The notes: generated from the sequence alone by a model not told the origin. Shown: positions 1-5,844, counted from the stretch's first letter. The stretch: 6,849 bases of DNA from Streptosporangiaceae bacterium (GCA_030038715.1 JASHSO010000536.1:1-6849), one strand, 5' to 3'. Translations and numbers: made by a program.

Positions 1-674
1 TGGTCGCAGCCGTGGTCGATGGCCTGCTGCTGGCCGGCGAAGGCGGCGGCATAATTGCCGCCGCACTTCGCCTCCCCCGTGCCGCCCGGTGCCGCCCGGC
101 TGTAGTCCTCCGACAGCCAGACGGTCACCGGGCGGACCTCGCCGCCGAAGTAGCCGGACACCGGCGAGGCGATCAGCACGAACAGATAGCTCGCCGACGG
201 CTTGCTGACCCCGAGTCCACGCTCCGTGGCGATCATGAACGGGCGCAGGTAGAGGCTGTGCCCGTCGGCTCGCGGCACCCAGCAGCGGTCGCGGGCGACC
301 AGCAGCTCGAGCGCGCGCAGGAACGTCGCCTCGGGCAGTTCCGGCATGGCGAGCCGGGCGGCTGACCTGTTGAACCTGGCCGCGTTCACATCCGGCCGGA
401 ACGCCGCCACGCTGCCGTCCGGCTGGGCGTACGCCTTGAGACCTTCGAAGATCTCCTGACCGTAGTGGAATACCGCCGTCGCAGGGTCCAGCGTGACCGG
501 GCCGTACGGCTCGATCCGCGCGTCATGCCAGCCCGCATCCCGCGTCCACCGGATCGTCGCCATGTGGTCGGTGAATACGCTGCCGAACCCGGGAGCCGCC
601 ATCAACCGCGCCCGCTCGTCCGCGGCGACCGCGGCGGCGCTGACTGTGATCTCGAAGTCGGTCGGCTGGCGCAC
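1..674 (-). CDS. ilvE: Branched-chain amino acid aminotransferase, N-terminal 224 residues (cut by window edge)
   Basis: This is a cytoplasmic fold-type IV PLP enzyme that moves an amino group between glutamate and the 2-keto acids of Val, Leu and Ile, the last step of their synthesis and the first of their breakdown. Visible family motifs, in order, are MATIRWT (38-44), YGQEIFEGLKAY (71-82), SLYLRPFMIATE (140-151), PVSGYF (171-176), and PGGTGEAKCGGNYAA (196-210). Lys203 in the last block is the Schiff-base lysine; its position agrees with the mycobacterial IlvE lysine near 204. The start is GTG at 674, chosen because a strong Shine-Dalgarno GGAGGAG lies 7 nt upstream and the homologous N-terminus begins there. 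Roughly the last 140 residues lie outside the window. The reading frame is intact throughout. D-amino acid transaminase and aminodeoxychorismate lyase share the fold, but the EIFEGLKAY and GGNYAA blocks favour BCAT strongly. Confidence 0.96.
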   Translation of the reverse strand, partial: MRQPTDFEITVSAAAVAADERARLMAAPGFGSVFTDHMATIRWTRDAGWHDARIEPYGPVTLDPATAVFHYGQEIFEGLKAYAQPDGSVAAFRPDVNAARFNRSAARLAMPELPEATFLRALELLVARDRCWVPRADGHSLYLRPFMIATERGLGVSKPSASYLFVLIASPVSGYFGGEVRPVTVWLSEDYSRAAPGGTGEAKCGGNYAAAFAGQQQAIDHGCD

Positions 675-681
675 GGTATAG

Positions 682-688
682 CTCCTCC
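682..688 (-). promoter_or_regulatory. Ribosome-binding site of ilvE
   Basis: On the minus strand this reads GGAGGAG, 7 nt before the GTG at 674. It fixes the ilvE start. It also lies in the 30-nt gap after the preceding small ORF, so ilvE can be initiated independently of that ORF. Confidence 0.8.
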
Positions 689-704
689 GCTGTCTGGATA
701 GGTG

Positions 705-839
705 TCAGTTGTCTGTCGCCGTCGCGGCGTCGCCGCCGTTATCACGGCGGTCCATGGCCTCCTGCACAGCTTCCTGTGCGCGCCGCCGCACTCGGTCCTG
801 CGACTCGGTCTCGGTCCGGGTCATAGTCGTTCGCGCCAT
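705..839 (-). CDS. Possible small protein of 44 residues upstream of ilvE, function unknown
   Basis: A short open frame begins MARTTMTRTETESQDR and ends ATATDN before TGA. It starts with ATG at 839 and sits 30 nt ahead of ilvE on the same strand. A purine-rich AGGAGAAG precedes the ATG, with about 10 nt between AGGAG and the start; an in-frame ATG at codon 6 is an alternative. About four fifths of its codons end in G or C, as in the neighbouring genes. The product is hydrophilic, with Thr/Glu/Arg/Gln, probably one amphipathic helix at residues 10-32, no signal peptide and no membrane segment. It contains no Leu or Ile and only two Val, so it does not look like a classical branched-chain attenuator leader peptide. 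It could be a small accessory protein, a translated uORF that couples leader structure to ilvE translation, or non-coding leader RNA. No family was recognised. Confidence 0.4.
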   Translation of the reverse strand: MARTTMTRTETESQDRVRRRAQEAVQEAMDRRDNGGDAATATDN

Positions 840-878
840 CGCGGTTCTTCTCCTCGCAGGCATGTCGTGGTCTGGGCA

Positions 879-1007
879 GGCAGGCCAGCTGAGGCGAACT
901 GGGGCGTGTTTGCGAGCCGAACGAAGGTCGGAACGGGTTCCCCGGCAACGGCCAGCGCCTCACCCCGTAGCGGGTCGCTGGCCTGCCCTGATCAGGTCCC
1001 GCTACGG
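879..1007 (-). promoter_or_regulatory. Structured 5' leader of ilvE with competing stems (candidate cis-regulatory RNA)
   Basis: Three perfect inverted repeats interlock. Arms 965-974 and 998-1007 (CCGTAGCGGG / CCCGCTACGG) are 10 bp. Arms 950-957 and 976-983 (GGCCAGCG / CGCTGGCC) are 8 bp. Arms 879-889 and 977-987 (GGCAGGCCAGC / GCTGGCCTGCC) are 11 bp. The first two are arranged as an H-type pseudoknot: in the minus-strand RNA the loops are 14, 1 and 7 nt. The third pair competes with the second for the same strand segment. Further short repeats sit inside: CCCG-CTA-CGGG at 964-974, palindrome CCTGATCAGG at 987-996, and GGAAC-GG-GTTCC at 930-941. The element lies downstream of a possible promoter and 40 nt or more upstream of the small ORF, where a leader switch would be placed. 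Alternatives are a terminator for the preceding glycosyltransferase gene or a protein operator. No T-box or known riboswitch core was recognised. Confidence 0.45.
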
Positions 1008-1045
1008 CTGCTAAGGATGAGTACGAAGCGCCGCATGATGTACGT

Positions 1046-1075
1046 ATCGTAGCCGAAGCTAGCCGCCTGTGTCAG
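1046..1075 (-). promoter_or_regulatory. Possible sigma-70-type promoter for the ilvE leader
   Basis: On the minus strand, CTGACA (1075-1070) is followed after 18 nt by TACGAT (1051-1046), close to TTGACA / TANNAT. Transcription would begin near 1039, about 200 nt before the small ORF and about 365 nt before ilvE. The -35 box overlaps the final codons of the upstream glycosyltransferase gene. The hexamers and spacing are seen; promoter activity is inferred. Confidence 0.4.
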
Positions 1076-2342
1076 GCGCGCCAGCCACATTCGTTGGACG
1101 CCCGATGATTTCCTCTGACAACCAACGATCGCGCTCCTCGCTGGCGGCTGCGCGGCGGCGCGACCACAGCAGCGCGGCGGCGAGCAGCAGAAACGCCACG
1201 GCCGCGAGGAAGAACGAGTTTCCCTCGAGCAGGACAAGCGCTCCGCCGTACCCTTGCTGAACGTCGGGCACCCACCAGATCGGGGCCGCCCAGAACAGCG
1301 CACCCACCCCGACCGCCCACCACCGTCCGCCAGCAGGCCGGTCGGCCGCGAGAGCCAGCCACGCGAGCACGGGCACCACCCACACGTAGTGGTGAGACCA
1401 CGAGACCGGCGAGATGATCAGGCCGGTCGCCGCGCACAGCAGGATCCCGAGCATCGGCGACGATGTCCGATAGGCCCACGTCGCCACCGCGAGCCCGCCC
1501 GCGGCGAACAGCAGCGTGAGTACCCCGGACAGCACCGGCGAAGGCGCCGACCCCATCATCCGCTGCACCGCGCTGTGCAGGTTCTGGTCGCTGATGTACA
1601 GCAGGTTGCCGGACCGCTTGGCCGCGAAGACGTACTGCGACCAGTACACCCGCGAAGAGCCTGGAGCGATGGCGAACGCCGCGAGCGAGCACACCAGGAA
1701 CGACCCGGCAGCCGTCGCTGCGGTCCGGAACTGGCGCGTGAGCAGCAGGAACGGGATGAAGATGAGCGGCGTCAGCTTGATGGCGGCGGCGACGCCGACT
1801 CCTAGGCCGCGCGGCAGCCGTGTCGTGCACGTCAGGTCAGCAAGGACCAGGACTGCGACCATGAAGTTGACCTGGCCGAAATCCAGCGTCAGAACGGCCG
1901 GGCTCAGCCACAGGAACGGGAAGAGCACGACCGACGCGGTGATCCAGCTCCGCCGGCCTGACCACTGCGGGCACGCCGCCCGGATGCTCACGACGGTCAG
2001 CGCCGCGAGCAGCGCGATGCTGGCCAGCGACCAGACGAGTTCACCAGCGTGCACAGATACCTGCGCGAACGGCCAGAACAGCAGCGCGGCAAACGGCGGG
2101 TAGGTGAAGTGCATGCCGAGCTGCGGCAGCCGGACTGTGTATAGCTGCCCGCCGAGAACGTGCGCGCCGCCCATCCGGTAGACGTCGAAGTCGACCTCGC
2201 GCCCTGTCGCCCTCGCGATGGCCAACGTCACGGCGGCAGCGGCGGACAGCAGCCCGAGCGCTACCGATCCCCCGGTGGCAAACCGCGAGAGTCTGCCGCC
2301 GGGCCGGCCGCTGCTGCGCTCGACCGTGCCTACCGCCGCCAT
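1059..2342 (-). CDS. GT87/DUF2029-family polytopic membrane glycosyltransferase (PimE-like alpha-mannosyltransferase)
   Basis: This 427-residue integral membrane protein has about 10-12 hydrophobic segments (for example about 24-45, 103-121, 132-150, 155-171, 178-202, 207-227, 267-289, 296-312, 317-333, 368-393). It matches the GT-C fold DUF2029/GT87 family, whose studied members (mycobacterial PimE) transfer mannose from polyprenyl-phospho-mannose to lipid acceptors outside the membrane. Family marks are an acidic pair in DFDVYRMGG (51-59) in the first external loop, where PimE has its essential Asp; FTYPPFAALLF (79-89); LDFGQVNF (153-160); AAAIKLTPLIFIPF (185-198); SDQNLHSAV (251-259); and PVSWSHHYVW (312-321). 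The tail 395-427 is hydrophilic and probably cytoplasmic. ATG at 2342 follows GAGGTGA at a suitable distance. The gene is divergent from the AraC regulator. Sugar donor and acceptor cannot be told from sequence; mannose is a family-based guess. Confidence 0.85.
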   Translation of the reverse strand: MAAVGTVERSSGRPGGRLSRFATGGSVALGLLSAAAAVTLAIARATGREVDFDVYRMGGAHVLGGQLYTVRLPQLGMHFTYPPFAALLFWPFAQVSVHAGELVWSLASIALLAALTVVSIRAACPQWSGRRSWITASVVLFPFLWLSPAVLTLDFGQVNFMVAVLVLADLTCTTRLPRGLGVGVAAAIKLTPLIFIPFLLLTRQFRTAATAAGSFLVCSLAAFAIAPGSSRVYWSQYVFAAKRSGNLLYISDQNLHSAVQRMMGSAPSPVLSGVLTLLFAAGGLAVATWAYRTSSPMLGILLCAATGLIISPVSWSHHYVWVVPVLAWLALAADRPAGGRWWAVGVGALFWAAPIWWVPDVQQGYGGALVLLEGNSFFLAAVAFLLLAAALLWSRRRAAASEERDRWLSEEIIGRPTNVAGAPDTGG

Positions 2343-2376
2343 CGGCTCACCTCAACAAAACGGCTGGAGCTACTCG

Positions 2377-2382
2377 ATGATA
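2377..2382 (-). promoter_or_regulatory. Possible -10 box for the GT87 gene
   Basis: On the minus strand this reads TATCAT, one mismatch from TATAAT, placed 34 nt before the ATG at 2342, which allows a 5' leader of about 28 nt including the ribosome-binding site. No convincing -35 hexamer is seen 16-18 nt upstream, so it may need an activator. The divergent AraC-type regulator is an obvious but untested candidate. Confidence 0.35.
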
Positions 2383-2441
2383 GAAGCTGGATGACGATTA
2401 CCTGCTGGCTCCTTGCCGCCAGATCAGGTAGGCATGGGCCT

Positions 2442-3281
2442 ATGGCAGCCGAGGCCCGGGAGGTGGCACGGTACTGGCAGCATGCGGCCGTCAAAGGAGT
2501 CGACCTGCTGCGGGCCAGGTTCATCACGCACCGGTACGGCCGGCATGCGCACGAGACCTACACGTTCGGGCTCATCGAGTGCGGAGTCGAGGAGTTCGAC
2601 TACGGCGGCAGCCTGCTGCGCGCAGGCCCGGGAGCCATCGCCCTGCTCAATCCCGAAGTCGTGCACACCGGGCACGCCGCCACGGCGTCGGGCTGGAGCT
2701 ATCGCGTGCTCTATCCCGAAGTCGGGGTCGTCGCCGGGGTCGCCGCTCAGCTTGGCTGGCGAGGCACGCCGCACTTCCCGCAGACGATCTTCTACGACCC
2801 CGCCAGTGCGGGCCTGTTGCGCAGCGCGCATGGTGCCGCAGAGCACGGTGACATGCTCGCCTCTTCCGAACTGCTCACCGCCGCGCTGGCCCGCCTGCTG
2901 CGCGCGCATGCTGCGGCCGGCCCGGCCGACGCCGTCATCCGCCTGGCCCGGGCACCAGCGGCGGTCCGCTCCGCATGCGACATCCTCAGTGAGCGCCTGG
3001 CCGACCCGCCTACGCTGGCTGACCTAGCCACCGCCACCGGCCTCAGCCAGTTTGCCCTGCTGCGTGCCTTCCGCGCCGAGACCGGCCTCCCGCCGCACGC
3101 CTACCTCAACCAGCAGCGGGTGCGCCATGCGCGGCTGCTGCTGGACGCCGGCGTGCCCCCCGCCGAGGTGGCCGCCCGGACCGGCTTCGCCGACCAGGCG
3201 CATCTGACTAGGCACTTCAAGCGCGTTGTCGGCGTGCCGCCGGGTGCCTACCAGCGCGAGCGACTGCAGCCCGCGCGCTAG
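2442..3281 (+). CDS. AraC-family transcriptional regulator
   Basis: The 279-residue product has the usual two-domain layout. Residues about 10-100 form a cupin-like AraC ligand-binding domain, with HRYGRHAHETYTFGLIECG at 30-48, LLRAGPGAIALLNPEVVHTG at 58-77, and a YRVLYPE strand at 87-93. Residues about 175-272 form the AraC DNA-binding domain with two helix-turn-helix units: TLADLATATGLSQFALLRAF (191-210), and about 238-262 containing PAEVAARTGFADQAHLTRHF. The closing signature GVPPGAY (264-270) is present. ATG at 2442 is preferred because AGGTAGG lies about 9 nt before it and the family N-terminus starts here. In-frame ATG at 2391 would add 17 residues, and anything further upstream would run antisense through the glycosyltransferase gene. 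The gene is divergent from the GT87 gene and precedes a GNAT gene. The inducer is unknown; related actinobacterial regulators often control a nearby or divergent gene. Confidence 0.92.
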   Translation: MAAEAREVARYWQHAAVKGVDLLRARFITHRYGRHAHETYTFGLIECGVEEFDYGGSLLRAGPGAIALLNPEVVHTGHAATASGWSYRVLYPEVGVVAGVAAQLGWRGTPHFPQTIFYDPASAGLLRSAHGAAEHGDMLASSELLTAALARLLRAHAAAGPADAVIRLARAPAAVRSACDILSERLADPPTLADLATATGLSQFALLRAFRAETGLPPHAYLNQQRVRHARLLLDAGVPPAEVAARTGFADQAHLTRHFKRVVGVPPGAYQRERLQPAR

Positions 3282-3353
3282 CAAGCAAGAACGCACAACA
3301 ACCGCGTCAGGACCCCGCTAGCGTCGCTTCGCATGCGGGCGAAAGAAGGCAGT

Positions 3354-3377
3354 GCCGTCCGGCCGGTGCGTGACGGC
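3354..3377. repeat. Inverted repeat in the AraC-GNAT gap
   Basis: The gap between the regulator stop and the GNAT gene (about 170 nt) contains no gene. It holds a perfect 6-bp inverted repeat, GCCGTC (3354-3359) and GACGGC (3372-3377), 12 nt apart, and a smaller one, TTCGC (3328-3332) with GCGAA (3339-3343). No T-tract follows either, so they are weak terminator candidates for the AraC gene, or operators upstream of the GNAT promoter. Confidence 0.3.
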
Positions 3378-3440
3378 TCTGCACGCCGCCGACATTGCCT
3401 GAAGGCTCCAGGCCGCCGTCGCCACCGCCAGGTCGCGGGG

Positions 3441-3446
3441 TAGAGT
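3441..3446 (+). promoter_or_regulatory. Probable -10 box of a leaderless GNAT transcript
   Basis: TAGAGT fits TANNNT and stands 7 nt before the GTG at 3454, the spacing expected when transcription begins at the start codon. No Shine-Dalgarno is placed correctly for that GTG. The -35 region is poor, as is common in actinobacterial leaderless promoters. This supports the 3454 start over the GTG at 3445, which would fall inside the promoter. Confidence 0.45.
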
Positions 3447-3453
3447 GCGCCGC

Positions 3454-3888
3454 GTGACCGTGCAGGTTGAAGTGCTCAACGGTGTCACAGACGAGGTGGT
3501 AGCGGCCTTCGGCAGACTGCTGCCGCAGCTGTCCACTTCGGCCCGGCCGCTCGACACAGCGGCCATTGGCGTCCTGGTCTCCTCGCCGGCCGTCACCGTG
3601 CTGCTGGCGCGCTGCGACGGGCAGATAGCCGGCTCGCTGACGCTGGCGATGTTCCCGCTCCCCACCGGGCTGCGCGCCTGGATCGAGGACGTGGTCGTGG
3701 ACGAGGCGGCCCGCGGACGGGGCATCGGCGCCGCGCTCACCGCCGAGGCGCTGCGTCTGGCCAGGCAGGCTGGGGCGCGGACCGTCGACCTGACGTCGCG
3801 GCCGTCACGGGAAGCTGCGGGCAGGCTGTACGAGCGGGCCGGGTTCCGCCAGCGAGACAGCCGGGTGTATCGGTACGCGATCGAGTAG
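3454..3888 (+). CDS. GNAT-family N-acetyltransferase
   Basis: This 144-residue single-domain protein of the Gcn5-related acetyltransferase fold transfers an acetyl group from acetyl-CoA to an amine; the substrate is not predictable. The core strand and acetyl-CoA pyrophosphate loop are visible as WIEDVVVDEAARGRGIGAAL at about 76-95, where Arg87, Gly90 and Gly92 form the R-x-x-G-x-G motif A. The C-terminal part has the usual REAAGRLYERAGF segment (119-131), with Tyr126 at the position of the common general-acid tyrosine. The strand LLARCDGQIAGSLTL before motif A is also typical. Length is normal for the family. GTG at 3454 is chosen from the leaderless promoter spacing; GTG at 3445 (adds 3 residues) and 3460 are in frame and cannot be excluded. 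The gene follows the AraC regulator on the same strand but probably has its own promoter. Confidence 0.9.
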   Translation: MTVQVEVLNGVTDEVVAAFGRLLPQLSTSARPLDTAAIGVLVSSPAVTVLLARCDGQIAGSLTLAMFPLPTGLRAWIEDVVVDEAARGRGIGAALTAEALRLARQAGARTVDLTSRPSREAAGRLYERAGFRQRDSRVYRYAIE

Positions 3889-3903
3889 CACGGCCTAGCG
3901 TGC
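3888..3903. terminator. Possible bidirectional terminator between convergent genes
   Basis: In the 22-nt gap between the convergent GNAT and PLP-enzyme genes, GCACG (3888-3892) and CGTGC (3899-3903) form a 5-bp stem with a 6-nt loop; the first base belongs to the GNAT stop codon. There is no T-tract. The position is right for a terminator on both strands, but the stem is short. Confidence 0.3.
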
Positions 3904-3910
3904 CACTCGG

Positions 3911-5113
3911 TCAGCCGCACTCGGCGACAGCGGCCAGCAGCCTGTGCACGTCGGAGGCGTCGTTGTAATGCACCAGGCCGGCCCGGACGGCGCTGCCAGC
4001 GTCCCGGATGCCGAGAAGTCCGGTCAGTTCCCAGGCGTAATTGTGGCCGTGCCAGACATTGATCTTGCGCTCCGCTAGGTGCCGGGCCACTCCCGCGGGC
4101 GTGCGTCCGGCCAGCGTGAAGTAGGCAGTCGCGGTGCGGCTGGCAGCGCGGCCGTAGCTGTGCACCTGCGGGATGCTGTCCAAGCCGGCCAGCAGCACGC
4201 CGAACAGGCCTTGCTCATAGCGCTGCACCGCCGTCATCGAGGCCAGCACCCGGTCGCGTAGCGTTGCTTCCGGCGAACCCGCCAGCCCGGCCAGGTGGTG
4301 CACGGCCGCCGTCACCCCGGCCAGGCTCGCGAACGGCAGGGTGCCAAGCTCGAACCGCTCGGGCACGCTGTCGGGCGATGGCACGAGCTTGTCGGGGCGC
4401 AGCCGGCCGAGCAGCGCTGGGTCGGCCACGACGGCACCGACGTGCGGGCCCGACCACTTGTATGCGCTGGTCGCGTAGAAGTCGGCGCCCAGGGCGTGCA
4501 CGTCTACCGGCACGTGCGGGGTCGCGTGCACGCCGTCCACGTAGCTGACGGCGCCGACGGCATGAGCCGCCGCTGTGATAGCGGCCACATCCGGCCGGGT
4601 TCCGATCACGTTGCTCGCCGCCGTCACCGCGACCAGCCTGGTCCGATCGCAGATCAGCTCACCGTATTGGTCCGCTGGTAGCTCCCCGGACTCGGGGTCA
4701 ACCTCGGCCCACCGAACGACAACGCCTGCCCGCTGTGCAGCCTGGACCCATGGCCGCACGTTGGCGTCGTGATCAAGCCGCGATACTACGACCTCCTCGC
4801 CCGGTTTCCAGTCCTTGGCTAGTGCGCTGGCCAGCCGATAGGTCAGCGTGGTCATGTGCGGCCCGAGCACGACGCCGGCCGGGTCACCGCCGGTCAGCGC
4901 GGCCAAGGCGGCGCGGCATTCCGCGGTGATCTGGTCGGCACGCTCGCTGGCCGGGAAAGCACCGCCGGAGTTCCCGAGCCCGGTTGCCTGTGCCCGGCTG
5001 ACCGCTTCGATCACCGCGGTCGGCACCTGCGTGCCTGCCGCGCCGTCTAGGTAGGCGTAACCATCGGCGAGCGCCGGGTAGCAGGCCCGCACGGCGGCTA
5101 CGTCGAACGCCAA
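3911..5113 (-). CDS. Class-V PLP-dependent enzyme, 'cysteine desulfurase-like' subfamily, without the catalytic cysteine
   Basis: The 400-residue fold-type I PLP enzyme of the class V aminotransferase superfamily resembles the subfamily annotated as cysteine desulfurase-like (TIGR01976 type). Visible marks are YLDGAAGTQVP (21-31), the phosphate-binding stretch around GPHMTTLTYRLA (84-95), SRLDHDANVRPW (111-122) with the PLP-stacking His115, ASNVIGT (166-172), YVDGVHATPH (191-200) with Asp193 contacting the pyridine nitrogen, and SAYKWSGPHVG (216-226) with Schiff-base Lys219. Where SufS/IscS/CsdA enzymes carry the persulfide cysteine, the sequence reads NVWHGHNYAWEL (352-363) with no Cys. Cysteines occur only at 11, 66, 155 and 399, so desulfurase chemistry is doubtful. 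The start is TTG at 5113, preceded by AAGGGGGTGA. It overlaps the end of the upstream DinB-fold gene by 16 bp, so translation is probably coupled. A C-S lyase, epimerase or aminotransferase role is possible. Confidence 0.85.
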   Translation of the reverse strand: MAFDVAAVRACYPALADGYAYLDGAAGTQVPTAVIEAVSRAQATGLGNSGGAFPASERADQITAECRAALAALTGGDPAGVVLGPHMTTLTYRLASALAKDWKPGEEVVVSRLDHDANVRPWVQAAQRAGVVVRWAEVDPESGELPADQYGELICDRTRLVAVTAASNVIGTRPDVAAITAAAHAVGAVSYVDGVHATPHVPVDVHALGADFYATSAYKWSGPHVGAVVADPALLGRLRPDKLVPSPDSVPERFELGTLPFASLAGVTAAVHHLAGLAGSPEATLRDRVLASMTAVQRYEQGLFGVLLAGLDSIPQVHSYGRAASRTATAYFTLAGRTPAGVARHLAERKINVWHGHNYAWELTGLLGIRDAGSAVRAGLVHYNDASDVHRLLAAVAECG

Positions 5114-5835
5114 GAGCTCGTCACCCCCTTCGCAGCCTGCGCCTGCCCGGGGTTTAGCGCCGACCGGGCAGGTCGCCCCGACGCGGCAAGAACTGCCTGC
5201 CAGGGATCGTAAGCGTGGCTATGCGCTCGCTCCGCCAGTCCGGCCGGAGCGGGCGGCATATGCGGCATGCCGGCCAGCCACCCTGCCAGCACGGCCACCG
5301 GGTCGGCAGGCCGGTAATCCGTGCCCAGGGCTGTCGCCAGGTCCGAGGCGTGCAGGTGCCACTCGGCGCAGGCAGCGCCCGCCATGCCGGCCACCGTGAC
5401 GACGGTGCCGCGGTACTGATGGTGCGGCAGCTGCCACACCGGCCGCAGGCGGCTGGCATACCCTCGTGCCGCATCGGCGAACGCCGCGATGTGCTCGGCT
5501 GGCGTTGTGTCGGACAGCGCGGCGAGCTCGGCGGCGTTTTGCCTCGCCAGCTTGCGCTCAAGCTTCTCCCGGTGTGCTCCGGTCGCCATCAGCCGCGCGT
5601 AGCGACTCACCGGCGCGTCGTCGAGGTACTCGTGAAAGTCGTCGGCCACGCAGTGCAGGTGGGCGGCCAGCTCGCAGGCCCGCCACTCCGGGCACGGCGT
5701 CGGCGCTGCCCAGCTAGCGTCGTCGAAACGAGCAGCGAGCCGGCAGATAGCCGCAACGCCCGCGTCGTAGGCGGCTAACCTCAGGTCCTGCTCCCGCTGC
5801 AGCGCAGCGGTGTCAACCGCACGGGTGCGTTCCAC
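5098..5835 (-). CDS. DinB-fold, mycothiol-dependent maleylpyruvate isomerase family protein
   Basis: This 245-residue protein belongs to the MDMPI/DinB four-helix-bundle family, actinobacterial enzymes that bind a metal and use mycothiol as cofactor or co-substrate. The hallmark is the N-terminal block WAAPTPCPEWRACELAAHLH (42-61). His59 together with Glu158 and His162 in CAEWHLHASDLATALG (156-171) matches the His-Glu-His metal triad of characterised MDMPI, including the E-x3-H spacing. About 35 C-terminal residues are low-complexity and poorly conserved in look. The start is GTG at 5835, behind GGAGGGGG at close spacing. It is the first gene of a minus-strand pair, with its stop 16 nt inside the next gene. 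Real maleylpyruvate isomerase activity is unlikely without gentisate-pathway neighbours; thiol transfer, detoxification or a partner role for the PLP enzyme are alternatives. The substrate is unknown. Confidence 0.88.
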   Translation of the reverse strand: MERTRAVDTAALQREQDLRLAAYDAGVAAICRLAARFDDASWAAPTPCPEWRACELAAHLHCVADDFHEYLDDAPVSRYARLMATGAHREKLERKLARQNAAELAALSDTTPAEHIAAFADAARGYASRLRPVWQLPHHQYRGTVVTVAGMAGAACAEWHLHASDLATALGTDYRPADPVAVLAGWLAGMPHMPPAPAGLAERAHSHAYDPWQAVLAASGRPARSALNPGQAQAAKGVTSSWRST

Positions 5836-5844
5836 TGGCCCCCT

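Noticed and set aside
742..963. 73-residue minus-strand frame and plus-strand frames at 702-1052 in the ilvE leader
   Set aside because: Low-complexity Arg/Pro/Ser products, no ribosome-binding site recognised, and they cover the inverted-repeat leader; the 44-codon frame has better start context.
705..1039. T-box or classical leucine/valine leader-peptide attenuator ahead of ilvE
   Set aside because: No T-box core sequence is visible, and the small ORF has no Leu or Ile codons; there is also no T-rich terminator tail.
1516..2103. 195-residue plus-strand frame, and other long frames overlapping the GT87 gene (1254-1805 plus, 1072-1830 minus)
   Set aside because: They overlap a gene with clear family motifs and hydrophobic segments; their products are Arg/Pro-rich with no recognisable domain, typical of alternative frames in GC-rich DNA.
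2160..2441. N-terminal extension of the AraC regulator by up to 94 residues
   Set aside because: Most of it would be antisense to the GT87 gene start, the residues do not resemble an AraC N-terminus, and a ribosome-binding site precedes the ATG at 2442.
3318..3920. 200-residue minus-strand frame opposite the GNAT gene
   Set aside because: It is antisense to a gene with a clear acetyl-CoA motif, its product is Ser/Arg/Thr-rich without a domain, and it overlaps the end of the PLP-enzyme gene.
3911..5835. Ergothioneine pathway pair (EgtE-like PLP lyase with DinB-containing EgtB)
   Set aside because: The DinB protein is only 245 residues with no formylglycine-enzyme-like domain, it carries MDMPI-type motifs, and no egtA, egtC or egtD gene is nearby.
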